Positions 48,986-57,542 of a stretch of 64,000 nucleotides of DNA are shown here, in pieces. The translations under genes and the position numbers were made by a program. The notes beneath the pieces are model-generated. The model saw only the letters and a list, made by a program, of their open reading frames with translations, did no database searches and was not told where the DNA came from. The stretch lies in assembly GCF_924101635.2 (NCBI RefSeq), contig NZ_CAKMAA020000062.1:1-64000 (forward strand), written 5' to 3'. Within the stretch, counting starts at the first letter, position 1; every line of letters starts with the position of its first letter. The stretch is from Candidatus Nitrotoga sp. HW29 (GTDB taxonomy: Bacteria; Pseudomonadota; Gammaproteobacteria; Burkholderiales; Gallionellaceae).

Positions 48986-49852
48986 GTGCATAGCGGGCAA
49001 AAACAAAAATTAGAGTGTGCATTATATGTGGTTGCCACCCCCATCGGGAATTTGCGGGATATCAGTTTGCGTGCGCTGGATGTGCTGATATCTGCGGATA
49101 TCATTGCCGCTGAAGATACGCGCAACACTTCAAATCTGCTGATGCATTATTCCATTGCGGCTAATAGGTTAATCGCATTGCACCAGCATAACGAACGGGC
49201 AGCGGCTGAAAAAGTGATCGCGCTGCTGGCCCGAGGTCAGTCGATTGCCCTGGTATCCGATGCAGGCACCCCAGCGATAAGCGACCCCGGAGCAATATTG
49301 GTGGCAGAAGTACGTGCCGCCGGTTACCCTGTGATCCCTATCCCCGGAGCAAACGCCGCATTAGCGGCCCTGTCCGCCGCCGGCCTGCCCGCACCGCACT
49401 TCCTGTTTTATGGGTTTCTACCCAATAAAACAGCTGCACGTTGCCGCGCGTTACAAGAGCTGATCGCCTTACCCTATACGCTGATATTTTACGAAGCGCC
49501 GCATCGCATACTGGAATGCGTGACTGACCTGCAACGCGTTTTCGGCGGTGACCGGCAAATTGTATTCGCACGCGAAATCACCAAGCTTTTCGAGAGCATT
49601 CAACGATGCTCCCTCGCCGAGGCACTGGTTTGGCTAAATGGTGATCCCAACCGTCAACGGGGCGAATTCGTATTACTGGTTTCCGGCGCAGCAGCGCAAC
49701 AGGAAGGATTAGATGCAGACACTGAACATGTATTAACGGCACTGTTGCACGAATTGCCGCTCAAACAGGCAGTACAGCTTACCGTGCGTATTACTGGAGC
49801 AGGACGTAACGAACTATATCAACGCGCACTTTCACTCAAACCCTCGGCTTAA
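48986..49852 (+). CDS. rsmI: 16S rRNA (cytidine(1402)-2'-O)-methyltransferase RsmI
   Basis: Tetrapyrrole-methylase-fold enzyme acting on C1402 of 16S rRNA. I chose the GTG at 48986, preceded by GAGGAAG, giving 288 aa; an upstream frame start at 48854 adds residues with no homology. Signatures: LYVVATPIGNLRDISLRALDVL, AEDTRNTSNLL, LVSDAGTPAISDPG, and HFLFYGFLPNK; FYEAPHRILECV. Divergent from yraN, in keeping with the conserved locus. Confidence 0.95.
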   Translation: MHSGQKQKLECALYVVATPIGNLRDISLRALDVLISADIIAAEDTRNTSNLLMHYSIAANRLIALHQHNERAAAEKVIALLARGQSIALVSDAGTPAISDPGAILVAEVRAAGYPVIPIPGANAALAALSAAGLPAPHFLFYGFLPNKTAARCRALQELIALPYTLIFYEAPHRILECVTDLQRVFGGDRQIVFAREITKLFESIQRCSLAEALVWLNGDPNRQRGEFVLLVSGAAAQQEGLDADTEHVLTALLHELPLKQAVQLTVRITGAGRNELYQRALSLKPSA

Positions 49853-49894
49853 TCCAAGGATCCCCCATCTTTACATTCGGATACAATATCTATC

Positions 49895-50926
49895 ATGGAA
49901 CTAACACTAACCCGCCCTGATGATTGGCACCTGCATTTGCGCGATGGTGCATTAATGCACTCCGTACTACCCGACACCGCACGTCAATTCGCCCGCGCCA
50001 TCATCATGCCCAACCTCCGCCCACCGGTTACAACGACCGAACAGGCGCAGGCCTACCGCACGCGCATCCTTACCGCGCTACCTATGGATTCACCTTTCGA
50101 ACCATTGATGACGCTATATCTAACCGATAACACGACGGCTAAAGAAATTCATACAGCGAAACAAAGTGGCATCGTCCATGCTGTTAAATATTACCCTGCT
50201 GGCGCCACCACCAACTCCGACTCCGGCGTCACTGACATCCGCAAGACCTATCCCGCACTGGAAGAAATGCAGCGTTGTGGTATGCCGCTGCTTGTACATG
50301 GCGAAGTGACCGATACAGCGATAGATGTATTCGATCGCGAGGCGGTATTCATAGCCCGCGTACTGCAACCGCTACTGCGCGACCTGCCCGATTTACGCGT
50401 AGTACTCGAGCATATCAGCACAATAGACGCCGCACATTTTGTGCAAAGCACACCGGATAATATTGCTGCCACTATCACCGCGCACCACCTGCTATACAAC
50501 CGCAATGCCATGCTCAGCGGCGGTATCCATCCGCATTATTACTGCCTGCCGGTGTTGAAACGCGAAACACATCGTGAAGCATTGCTTGCAGCGGCCACCA
50601 GCGGCAACAAAAAATTCTTCCTCGGTACCGACAGTGCCCCGCATGCACAGCACACCAAAGAATCTGCTTGCGGCTGCGCCGGTATCTACACCGCCCACAC
50701 CGCCATAGAATTATACGCGGAAGGCTTTGAACAGGTGGGGGCGCTAAACAAACTGGAAGGTTTTACCAGCTTTTACGGCGCTGATTTTTATCGTTTGCCG
50801 CGGAACACTCAACGCATTACCCTGCGTAAACAAGAATGGAAAATACCCGCAACAGTTGGGTTTGGTGAGCATCAATTAGTGCCGTTGAGAGCAGGTGAAA
50901 TGATGCAATGGAAGCTGGTGGGGTGA
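49895..50926 (+). CDS. pyrC: Dihydroorotase PyrC (class II)
   Basis: Catalyses cyclisation of carbamoyl aspartate to dihydroorotate in pyrimidine synthesis. Metal-binding HLHLRDG at the N-terminus, the carboxylated-lysine region [36 protein letters not shown], and CDHxxH-like [20 protein letters not shown]. Length 343 aa is class II (E. coli-type). It starts 42 bases after rsmI on the same strand, though without a visible terminator between them. No strong ribosome binding site is evident. Confidence 0.96.
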   Translation: MELTLTRPDDWHLHLRDGALMHSVLPDTARQFARAIIMPNLRPPVTTTEQAQAYRTRILTALPMDSPFEPLMTLYLTDNTTAKEIHTAKQSGIVHAVKYYPAGATTNSDSGVTDIRKTYPALEEMQRCGMPLLVHGEVTDTAIDVFDREAVFIARVLQPLLRDLPDLRVVLEHISTIDAAHFVQSTPDNIAATITAHHLLYNRNAMLSGGIHPHYYCLPVLKRETHREALLAAATSGNKKFFLGTDSAPHAQHTKESACGCAGIYTAHTAIELYAEGFEQVGALNKLEGFTSFYGADFYRLPRNTQRITLRKQEWKIPATVGFGEHQLVPLRAGEMMQWKLVG

Positions 50927-51025
50927 GGGTACGGGTCGGATAACACTGACTAAATCATAGCAGCTCTGATTTTAGATCGTGATTGAACCGTTTGTCTATT
51001 TCAGATTAAGGCATCCAGCTTGAAA

Positions 51026-51808
51026 TCAACCTGCCGCTCTCTCTTCAAAAAATCCGCTATTGATCAACTCTCCGGTTAACGCCTTGTAATCCGCCGCGCC
51101 GGGACTTTGCGGGGCGTAAGCGAAGACATCTTTGCCATGCATGGGACTGGTAGCAAGCGCAACATTTTCACTAATGCGTGTATTGCATATCACTGAACCA
51201 TAACGATCACGAAGTTTATCGAAAATCTCATACGAAAGTTTACGCCGTGCATCGAAGCGAGTCACCACAATACGGCGCTCGAATACGCGTTTGAGTTTAA
51301 CTTCTAATACATTAAGTGCGGAATCCAGGAGGTGTACGCCTTGCAGCGACAGAAAATCTGCTGAAACCGGAATTAACACTCGATCAGAGGCGAGCAGCGC
51401 ATTAAGCGTGAGCACCCCCAACATGGGGCAACAATCAATCAAGATCGGCGCACCGGTGAGTGCCAGATCTTCACTCAGCCCTTTTTTTAACAGGGTTGCA
51501 GCCTTGGGGTCGCTGCCATACAGTGCATCGATCTTGGACAGCCCAAGCGAAGAGGAGACGATCTGCCAACCGGCTGGCGTATCGCGCAAAAGTTTGGCAA
51601 GGGGCGTACTCAGCCTAAAAAAGGCATCCATGCCAGCACCTGATAGAGTGGCATCCTTTAGCCCACAGGCCAAGCTTAAATGCCCTTGAGGATCAAGATC
51701 AAGCGCGATGGGATGTCGCTGCCCTCTGGTCAGCGCAGCAGCAAGATTAAGACAAGTGGTGGTTTTGCCCACCCCGCCCTTCTGATTGAATACAGTGATA
51801 ACCGCCAT
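51026..51808 (-). CDS. ParA-family ATPase, orphan copy
   Basis: Deviant Walker A ATPase. Start placed at the ATG at 51808 (MAVITVFNQKGGVGKTTTCL), so the P-loop KGGVGKTTT falls at residues 9-17; the longer frame adds an unrelated 13 residues. Walker B PILIDCCPMLG, ALDLDPQGHLS, and RRIVVTRFDARRKLSYEIF. Length about 260 aa, Soj/ParA size. No parB and no parS repeats are seen nearby, so this is not a standard partition pair. It could position an envelope or motility complex. It lies 58 bases after glmS on the same strand. Confidence 0.85.
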   Translation of the reverse strand: MAVITVFNQKGGVGKTTTCLNLAAALTRGQRHPIALDLDPQGHLSLACGLKDATLSGAGMDAFFRLSTPLAKLLRDTPAGWQIVSSSLGLSKIDALYGSDPKAATLLKKGLSEDLALTGAPILIDCCPMLGVLTLNALLASDRVLIPVSADFLSLQGVHLLDSALNVLEVKLKRVFERRIVVTRFDARRKLSYEIFDKLRDRYGSVICNTRISENVALATSPMHGKDVFAYAPQSPGAADYKALTGELINSGFFEERAAG

Positions 51809-51865
51809 TCTGGAAAAACCCCATGGTAATGGGCGGATGTGAAACAAGCATAACTCGCTGACTCT

Positions 51866-53692
51866 TCACTCTACAGTGACAGATTTAGCCAGATTGCGCG
51901 GCTTGTCGACATCAGTTCCCTTTTGCAATGCCACGTAATATGCCAGCAGTTGCAGCGCAATGGTATGCAGAATAGGGCTTAAATATCCGGCATGCTCGGG
52001 CATTTGCATTAAATGTACGCCATCGCTCGAATGAAAACGCGTGTCTGCATCAGCAAATACATACAGTTCGCCCCCTCGAGCGCGTACTTCTTGCAGGTTG
52101 GATTTAAGCTTTTCCAGCAATGCATCGTTAGTAGCAACGGCAATAACCGGCATGTCTTTGTCCACCAAAGCTAATGGCCCATGCTTTAGTTCACCAGCAG
52201 GGTATGCTTCAGCGTGAATGTACGATATTTCCTTAAGTTTGAGCGCACCTTCCAGCGCGATGGGATAGTGCAGTCCACGTCCTAGAAACAGAGCATGACG
52301 CTTATCGGCAAAACGCTCGGCCATCTGCGCAATATCCGGTTCGAGCTTCAATACCAATTGAACCGCGCTAGGCAAATGACGCAACGCATGCAGGTGGCGC
52401 TGCTCTCCTTCGGTACTCAATCTTCCACGCTGCTTGGCAAGAACCAACGTAAGCAAAAACAGCGCGGCTAATTGTGTGGTGAATGCCTTGGTTGAAGCGA
52501 CGCCAATTTCCGGTCCCGCACGCGTCAGGAAATGTAGCTTGGAGAGCCTGACCAGCGCGCTTTCCGGCACATTGCAAATGGAAAGAGTATGTGGATGACC
52601 CAATTCTTTGGCATGATTGAGTGCAGCCAGCGTATCAGCGGTTTCACCCGATTGAGAAATGGTAACAACCAGCGCTTTGGGATTGGGTACACTCACGCGG
52701 TAGCGATACTCGCTGGCGATTTCTACCGTACACGGAATACCGGCGATTTCTTCGAGCCAGTAGCGCGCCACGAGTCCCGCATGATGGCTGGTACCGCAAG
52801 CGAGAATGAGGATACTTTCAACCTGCTTGAACGCAACAGCGGCCTCGGCACCGAAAATGCCGGGTATCAACGACTGACTGTTACACACACCTTCCAAAGT
52901 ATCCGCGAGTGCTTGTGGCTGCTCGTGAATTTCCTTCTGCATATAGTGACGATATTCACCCAGCTCCATGCTTGCGCTAGACAGTTTACTGACGTGTACC
53001 GGACGTTCCACCGCTTGACCCATGGCGTCAAAAATTCGGTAGCCATACAAACTCACTTCAGCCACATCGCCCTCTTCCAGATACACCACATTTCTTGTCA
53101 CCGGTAACAGCGCAGATACATCCGATGCAATGAAATGTTCCTCAATTCCTATTCCCAGCAACAATGGACTACCCTTGCGCGCACAAATTAGCTGATCCGG
53201 ATTATCCGCGACTACTACACCAATAGCATAAGCGCCCACCAACTCGGCAAGCGCCACCTGAGTCGAAACTAGCAAGCTATTGCCGCGCGCATAGTAACTA
53301 TTAATAAGATGGGCAATGACTTCACTGTCGGTATCGGATGTAAATACCGAGCCTTGCGCCGTCAGGCGTGTGCGTAGCTCTTCGTAGTTTTCAATAATAC
53401 CGTTGTGCACCACGGCAATGAGATTGCTGCTCATATGCGGGTGCGCATTACGCTCACTGGGCACACCGTGAGTAGCCCAGCGCGTATGCGCAATACCGAT
53501 GTGGCCGCTGGTAGCGGCACTTCGCGTGGTTAATTCCGCAACACGTCCGGTACTGCGGATGCGTTGCAACTCACCGTTATCGACGACGACTAGTCCAGCC
53601 GAGTCATAACCCCTATATTCCAGGCGTTGCAGCCCTTGTAACAGAATAGGGACGACATTGCGCTGCGCTATTGCACCAATTATTCCGCACAT
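51866..53692 (-). CDS. glmS: Glucosamine-6-phosphate synthase GlmS
   Basis: Makes glucosamine-6-phosphate from fructose-6-phosphate and glutamine, feeding cell-wall and LPS synthesis. N-terminal glutaminase begins with Cys2 in [10 protein letters not shown], with [11 protein letters not shown] and ARTHRWATHGV-like segments; the C-terminal isomerase half has two SIS domains ([43 protein letters not shown]) and ends [13 protein letters not shown]. 608 aa. No glmS riboswitch-like leader is visible, as expected for this group. Confidence 0.97.
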   Translation of the reverse strand: MCGIIGAIAQRNVVPILLQGLQRLEYRGYDSAGLVVVDNGELQRIRSTGRVAELTTRSAATSGHIGIAHTRWATHGVPSERNAHPHMSSNLIAVVHNGIIENYEELRTRLTAQGSVFTSDTDSEVIAHLINSYYARGNSLLVSTQVALAELVGAYAIGVVVADNPDQLICARKGSPLLLGIGIEEHFIASDVSALLPVTRNVVYLEEGDVAEVSLYGYRIFDAMGQAVERPVHVSKLSSASMELGEYRHYMQKEIHEQPQALADTLEGVCNSQSLIPGIFGAEAAVAFKQVESILILACGTSHHAGLVARYWLEEIAGIPCTVEIASEYRYRVSVPNPKALVVTISQSGETADTLAALNHAKELGHPHTLSICNVPESALVRLSKLHFLTRAGPEIGVASTKAFTTQLAALFLLTLVLAKQRGRLSTEGEQRHLHALRHLPSAVQLVLKLEPDIAQMAERFADKRHALFLGRGLHYPIALEGALKLKEISYIHAEAYPAGELKHGPLALVDKDMPVIAVATNDALLEKLKSNLQEVRARGGELYVFADADTRFHSSDGVHLMQMPEHAGYLSPILHTIALQLLAYYVALQKGTDVDKPRNLAKSVTVE

Positions 53693-53859
53693 AATTAATT
53701 CCGTTATTTATTGCAAGCGCTAATTGTAGCAAGAATGGGACTGGTGCCGTAACTCGAACAATTTATAGTGCCAGATACCTTCATCAATCGCGATGAATTG
53801 TGCCAAGTTAAAGGGTTTGATAATTTTTTATACGGTGCGATAGTCTGTATTTTGTTTTT

Positions 53860-54099
53860 TTAGAATAAGCAATCCACACTCCCTTCGTGTTCTTCAACAT
53901 TAAAGTGCAATATGTTGCCATTGCTCAGTACCAGCGCTGGGAATGCTTTAACGCCTTTATTTTTTGCTTCAATTTGTTTTGAAGGATTTAACCCGATATG
54001 AACAATATCTAAATTGGCTAAGCCAATTAAATTTACAACTTCCCGTCCCACCAATGCACATATATCGCAACCATCGTGATAAAGCGTCGAATTTTTCAT
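53860..54099 (-). CDS. Mini thioredoxin/glutaredoxin-like protein (79 aa)
   Basis: Very small CxxC protein. MKNSTLYHDGCDICALVGREVV places CDIC at residues 11-14, and GVKAFPALVLSNGNILHFN carries the cis-Pro of the thioredoxin fold. It is a paralogue of the 77-aa protein upstream (54161-54394), with the same spacing and the NLDIVHIGL / NVEIVYLSK strand. Such short redoxins lack the N-terminal strand of thioredoxin. They may assist a nearby thiol system, but nothing here fixes the partner. Confidence 0.75.
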   Translation of the reverse strand: MKNSTLYHDGCDICALVGREVVNLIGLANLDIVHIGLNPSKQIEAKNKGVKAFPALVLSNGNILHFNVEEHEGSVDCLF

Positions 54100-54160
54100 A
54101 ATTTAATTTTCTTAAGAAATTAACAAAAAAGCCAAAAACAAACTCCGTACATCTTAAGAT

Positions 54161-54394
54161 TTATCCTTTAATATCAGATAACAATGCACCAAAATTGATA
54201 TGAAGCACCTTTCCGCTCGGTGTTACTAACGCCGGAACAGACTTCACACCTGCTTTTTCCGCCTCGTCCAACCTTGTCATATCCTTACTTAAATAAACAA
54301 TTTCCACATTATCGGCACCGACCAAACTGATAATGTCATGTTCAGCACTGACGCAAACAGGACATCCTGCATGATAAAACACTGATTTACCCAT
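54161..54394 (-). CDS. Mini thioredoxin/glutaredoxin-like protein (77 aa)
   Basis: MGKSVFYHAGCPVCVSAEHDII places CPVC at residues 11-14, and VKSVPALVTPSGKVLHI contains the cis-Pro. It is the paralogue of the 79-aa gene downstream (53860-54099). AAGGAG lies 6-7 bases before the ATG, inside a 32-codon ORF that overlaps its start by 8 bases, so translation of the two may be coupled. The tandem pair is unusual compared with the single grxC copy elsewhere in the window. Confidence 0.78.
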   Translation of the reverse strand: MGKSVFYHAGCPVCVSAEHDIISLVGADNVEIVYLSKDMTRLDEAEKAGVKSVPALVTPSGKVLHINFGALLSDIKG

Positions 54395-54485
54395 CTTTTT
54401 TCTCCTTATAGCCTAGTTTATACATAATAACCGCCCCAATTATAATTAGGAATCCTAATATAATCAAGCTAACGTTTCTACTCAT
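54387..54485 (-). CDS. Possible 32-aa single-pass membrane protein
   Basis: ATG at 54485, stop TAA at 54387-54389. The peptide reads MSRNVSLIILGFLIIIGAVI followed by MYKLGYKEKKDG: one hydrophobic helix (about 6-21), then a basic tail that predicts an inside C-terminus. It is too short for standard gene callers. The stop overlaps the start of the 77-aa redoxin (ATGGGTAA), and the redoxin's Shine-Dalgarno lies within it. GGA is about 9 bases before its own ATG, so its initiation signal is weak. Composition and overlap favour a real gene, but chance remains possible. Confidence 0.45.
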   Translation of the reverse strand: MSRNVSLIILGFLIIIGAVIMYKLGYKEKKDG

Positions 54486-54647
54486 ACTCTAAATTCCACA
54501 ACACTTCCAAAAAACAACATAGGCAGAGCAAAGCAAAGGCACCGCACCATGAAACGACCTTGCCTGATAGAGCAACGGAGATAGCGTACATATCAGATGT
54601 TTGGAGGGTATCGATCGAACCTGACAAATTGATTTGCAACTAAAATA

Positions 54648-55079
54648 TTATTTAGCGTATTCATTAACCGTTAATTTCTGACCGACAGCCCCGGCATAAA
54701 AAACCACTAGCTTCACAGGAAGCGAACCAAAATTACGGCCATTGTGAGGGGTATTAATTACCTCCGCCAACGCCTCACCTGCTTTTAACCGTTTCAATGC
54801 ACCGTTTTTTAGTTGAACTTCCAGCTCACCCTCAAGCACCAGGCCAAATGATGAAACTGGATGTGAATGCCAGCCTGTTTCACCACCAGGCGCAATTTCT
54901 ATAATCAAACCCGTAATTTCAGGTGTACCCTCAGGATAAATAATTGGTTTACCATCCCAGCTCGTACTGGTCTTTAATATGACCGATGCTTGCACAGCAG
55001 CGGACGTCTCAAGAGCGAATACGGTTGGCTGATAAACAAAAGTCCAAACAACAATGCAAAAATAATGGGCAATTTTCAT
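54648..55079 (-). CDS. Cupin-domain protein, secreted
   Basis: A single conserved beta-barrel cupin. Start at the ATG at 55079 gives a signal peptide of about 20 residues (HYFCIVVWTFVYQPTVFALE). Cupin motif 1 is ETGWHSHPVSSFGLVLEGELEV with two His and a Glu (metal ligands), and motif 2 is HNGRNFGSLPVKLVVFYAG with a His. About 143 aa. Its role, perhaps binding a metal or a small ligand in the periplasm, is not deducible. It lies about 160 bases before the 32-aa ORF on the same strand. Confidence 0.8.
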   Translation of the reverse strand: MKIAHYFCIVVWTFVYQPTVFALETSAAVQASVILKTSTSWDGKPIIYPEGTPEITGLIIEIAPGGETGWHSHPVSSFGLVLEGELEVQLKNGALKRLKAGEALAEVINTPHNGRNFGSLPVKLVVFYAGAVGQKLTVNEYAK

Positions 55080-55191
55080 AAAAAATCTCGGCAACAATAG
55101 AAGGGGTTAAAGCCCTCTAATTCAAATCAATTAAATTATAGCAACGCATATGCAATAGGATTTTACGTTCTATCTTTGCCCGGAAACTGAA

Positions 55192-55502
55192 ATGAACTAT
55201 CGGTTGGTTCAGCAGTTGCAACAGGAGGCCATTCCGGCAGCGCAAGCATGCCGAATATTGGGAGTTTCCCGGTCAGGATTTATGCGGTACGACATCGTCA
55301 GCAACGACCTTCGACCATTTGTTCCGCCAATATCCATGTGCAAGCCGCTTTTGCTGCCAGCGGCAGCACCGATGGCAGTCGACGTTTACAAAACCAGCTG
55401 GACAATAAGGCTTGCAGATCGGGCGTTACCACGTGCGCAACCTGACACAGCCCGAGTGGCTGAATATTACCTATAGCCGCATCCATAGTGATTGGTTGTA
55501 CC
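55192..55502 (+). pseudogene. IS3-family transposase orfB remnant, left part
   Basis: Three overlapping frames together give IS3 OrfB-like pieces: LVQQLQQEAIPAAQACRILGVSRSG (first frame), then ANIHVQAAFAASGSTDGSRRL (second frame), then GLQIGRYHVRNLTQPEW and NITYSRIHSDWLYL (third). At least two frameshifts and an internal deletion separate them. A complete IS630-family element begins at 55505, right after WLYL. Confidence 0.72.
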
Positions 55503-55528
55503 TATTGAGACTTCCATAATTCATGACA

Positions 55529-56080
55529 TTACCACAACGTAGCCTGCATCCAGCAAGCGGCAATGATCGAGGGACGTTTTTGGGCGCTCTTGAGTTTATT
55601 GCGAGCTGTGATTTGCAATTCGCTGAAGTTGTTGGGACAGTAGTTGGCCATGGCGTGACGTTTGAGCCAAGCCCAAAGGTATTCGACCGGATTCATGTCG
55701 GGTGCATAGGGCGGCAGGAATGCAATTTGAATGTACCCCTTCAATCCGTCCAGGTACTCGCGTACAAGCCGACTGCGATGTGCCCTCAATCCATCCCGGA
55801 TTATCAACAGAGGTTGCCTCAAATGAGCCTTGAGCACCTTGAGAAAATCGACGATCCCCTCCTTCTTGATGCTGCCCTCGTGGAGTCGGAACAGGCAGTT
55901 GGTACGCGTCAACCCCGCAATGACAGACATATGGTTCCAGTTGAAGTGGAACTGGATGACGGGTGTCTGACCTTTGGGAGCCCAGGTTCGCACGCGGGTC
56001 GGGCGTTCGCTGATTCCAGACTCGTCGACAAAGACGGTCAGTCGGCCTTCCCGCTGGGCTTTTTTTTGAGGGCAGGCCAA
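55529..56080 (-). CDS. IS630 transposase, orfB (DDE catalytic part)
   Basis: Catalytic half of the transposase. DDE residues: Asp in LTVFVDESG, Asp in LIIRDGLRAHRS, and Glu in YAPDMNPVEYLW, with the spacing usual for the IS630/Tc1-mariner group. It overlaps orfA by 43 bases and has no convincing start of its own. Expression is expected by -1 frameshifting from orfA at A_AAA_AAG (minus strand, at 56059-56065), which would read ...LKKK-AQREGRLTV.... A fused product of about 328-348 aa would match the family. Confidence 0.88.
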   Translation of the reverse strand: MACPQKKAQREGRLTVFVDESGISERPTRVRTWAPKGQTPVIQFHFNWNHMSVIAGLTRTNCLFRLHEGSIKKEGIVDFLKVLKAHLRQPLLIIRDGLRAHRSRLVREYLDGLKGYIQIAFLPPYAPDMNPVEYLWAWLKRHAMANYCPNNFSELQITARNKLKSAQKRPSIIAACWMQATLW

Positions 56081-56574
56081 GTGCTACACTTCCAGGAGCG
56101 AACAGTGTCCCTATTGCGTTCGATGGCTCGTTTTTCTGGTTTTTGCGGACTGAAACCCATCGCTCCCAGGATGCGCCAAATTTGCGTCTGGCCAAATCGC
56201 ACACCATGCAACCGCTCGATGACTGTGCCAACCCGTTTGAGAGTCCACAGCTCCGTGCCGAAGCCATGCTCAGTTGGGCTTTGCAAGATGGCCTCGCGAA
56301 TTGTTGCCAACTGTCCAACATCGAGCTGGGCGGGACGACCCCGCTCAGGTACCGAACGCAATGCGTCAATTCCGCCTTCATCGAGAAGACGCTTCCACGT
56401 GTATAGGGTTTGGCGAGCAACGCCAACCGTTACCGCAACTTCGGCGCATCCTTTGCCCGCAAGTAGCAACCGCCCAGCTTTGACCCGCTTCTTTGAAGCC
56501 TCGCTCAATCCCATTCTCGCCACGCCTGTATCCTCCAATATCGCTACTGGAGATATAACGCTTGAAACAATCAA
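56038..56574 (-). CDS. IS630 transposase, orfA (HTH DNA-binding part)
   Basis: Helix-turn-helix half of the transposase, with AEVAVTVGVARQTLYTWKRLLDEGGIDALRSVPERGRP, then the winged-helix linker (SPTEHGFGTELWTLKRVGTVIERLHGVRFGQTQIWRILGAMGF). 178 aa from the ATG at 56574; an internal ATG at 56514 (MGLSEASKK) is a closer family start. It ends with KKKPSGKAD and stops shortly after the A_AAA_AAG slippery heptamer. On its own it could act as an inhibitor, as in IS911. Confidence 0.85.
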   Translation of the reverse strand: MIVSSVISPVAILEDTGVARMGLSEASKKRVKAGRLLLAGKGCAEVAVTVGVARQTLYTWKRLLDEGGIDALRSVPERGRPAQLDVGQLATIREAILQSPTEHGFGTELWTLKRVGTVIERLHGVRFGQTQIWRILGAMGFSPQKPEKRAIERNRDTVRSWKCSTWPALKKKPSGKAD

Positions 56575-56604
56575 TGGTTGTCATGAATTACGGAAGTATC
56601 AATA

Positions 56605-56690
56605 GTGGTGATGCCGAATTTGTATTCCCGCAAAATAGTCGGTTTGCCATGACAAAAGATAAAACGTTTAATCCGGTCAAAATAAGTCCG
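56605..56690 (+). pseudogene. IS3-family transposase orfB remnant, right part
   Basis: Frame continues the interrupted gene: VVMPNLYSRKIVG then, after a one-base shift, AMTKDKT, matching the IS3 signature LAVV-D-YSRKIVGWAM. Joined across the IS630 element it reads SDWLYL-VVMPNLYSRKIVG. The remnant then fades into unrecognisable sequence by about 56690. No downstream OrfB catalytic Glu region is seen. Confidence 0.6.
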
Positions 56691-56819
56691 CATCAATGCG
56701 GATGCTGTAATGCTTGTCCCGCTGCTTATTGCGCACTTTGATAGAGTTTTTTAAGGTGTCTACTTTACGTTAAACTACAAAATTCATCCTACCCCTACAC
56801 TACCATTCCCGGAGAACCT

Positions 56820-57461
56820 ATGCCTCTAACCGCCTCACCCGATTGCGATCTTGTTCTATATACCCATCCTTGGTCACGGGGCCAGATAGCGCGATGGATG
56901 ATCGAAGAAACTGGAGCAAATTACCGACAAGTAATTCTCGACTACGAAACATCCATAAAATCAGACGAATACCTTTCCATCAATCCAATGGGGAAAGTAC
57001 CGGCGATTATTCATCGTGGAAACGTCGTCACGGAATGCGCCGCCATCTGTGCCTACCTGGCGGACGCCTATCCTTCCGCCAACCTGGCGCCATCAAACGC
57101 CGACCGGGCTAGCTACTACCGATGGCTTTTCTTTGCAGCAGGTCCGCTTGAAGCGGCAATTTCGAATCGCAGCCTGAAGGTCACAATCAGTGAAAAGCAG
57201 GAGCGAATGATTGGTTACGGCAGCTATGAACGTACTGTTGATGTTTTAGCTAAGTCGGTCAATTCGATGCCCTACCTGGCCGGAGACTTCTTTTCGGCGG
57301 CCGATGTCTATGTGGGATCTCATATTCTTTGGGGTATACACTTCGGCACGCTTCCCAAGAGGCCTGAATTTGAGGAGTACATTCAAAAACTGGTAGAGCG
57401 TCCGGCATACCAAGCAGCGAAGGCTATTGATCTTGAGCTCGGTGCTGCACTTTCCAAATAA
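56820..57461 (+). CDS. Glutathione S-transferase family protein
   Basis: Thioredoxin-fold N-terminus (LVLYTHPWSRGQIARWMIEETG; NPMGKVPAIIHRGNVVTECAAICAYLADAYP, with cis-Pro and the E-S/C glutathione contact) and an all-helical C-terminal domain (MPYLAGDFFSAADVYVGSHILWGIHFGTLPKRPEFEEYIQKL). Length 213 aa is standard. GGAGA lies 6 bases before the ATG. Conjugates glutathione to electrophiles; substrate unknown. The frame is intact although the two genes after it are broken, so it may still be under selection. Confidence 0.88.
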   Translation: MPLTASPDCDLVLYTHPWSRGQIARWMIEETGANYRQVILDYETSIKSDEYLSINPMGKVPAIIHRGNVVTECAAICAYLADAYPSANLAPSNADRASYYRWLFFAAGPLEAAISNRSLKVTISEKQERMIGYGSYERTVDVLAKSVNSMPYLAGDFFSAADVYVGSHILWGIHFGTLPKRPEFEEYIQKLVERPAYQAAKAIDLELGAALSK

Positions 57462-57542
57462 CAGTTGCCGTGACGTGTGCACTGTAGCTCAACCGACCCT
57501 GCAATCAAACTTGGCCTCATTTATGGCTACGGTGTCCAGTTC

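Larger units (their letters stand above)
55505..56602 (-). mobile_element. IS630-family insertion sequence, complete
   Basis: 1,098 bp with 24-bp inverted ends differing at 2 positions (TTGAGACTTCCATAATTC... and TTGATACTTCCGTAATTC...). A TA dinucleotide flanks each side (55503-55504 and 56603-56604), the IS630 duplication. Two overlapping leftward frames (orfA and orfB) cover most of the element. It sits inside the IS3 remnant, whose reading resumes as VVMPNLYSRKIVG after the right end. Confidence 0.92.

Noticed and set aside
53693-53859. glmS ribozyme/riboswitch
   Set aside because: The 5' region is too short and A/T-rich and lacks the glmS core; the gene group is Gram-negative where it is not expected.
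56649-56741. 30-aa cysteine-rich frame (MTKDKTFNPVKISPHQCGCC...)
   Set aside because: Its first residues overlap what looks like the end of the IS3 OrfB remnant (AMTKDKT). There is no clear ribosome binding site. The cysteines may be chance.
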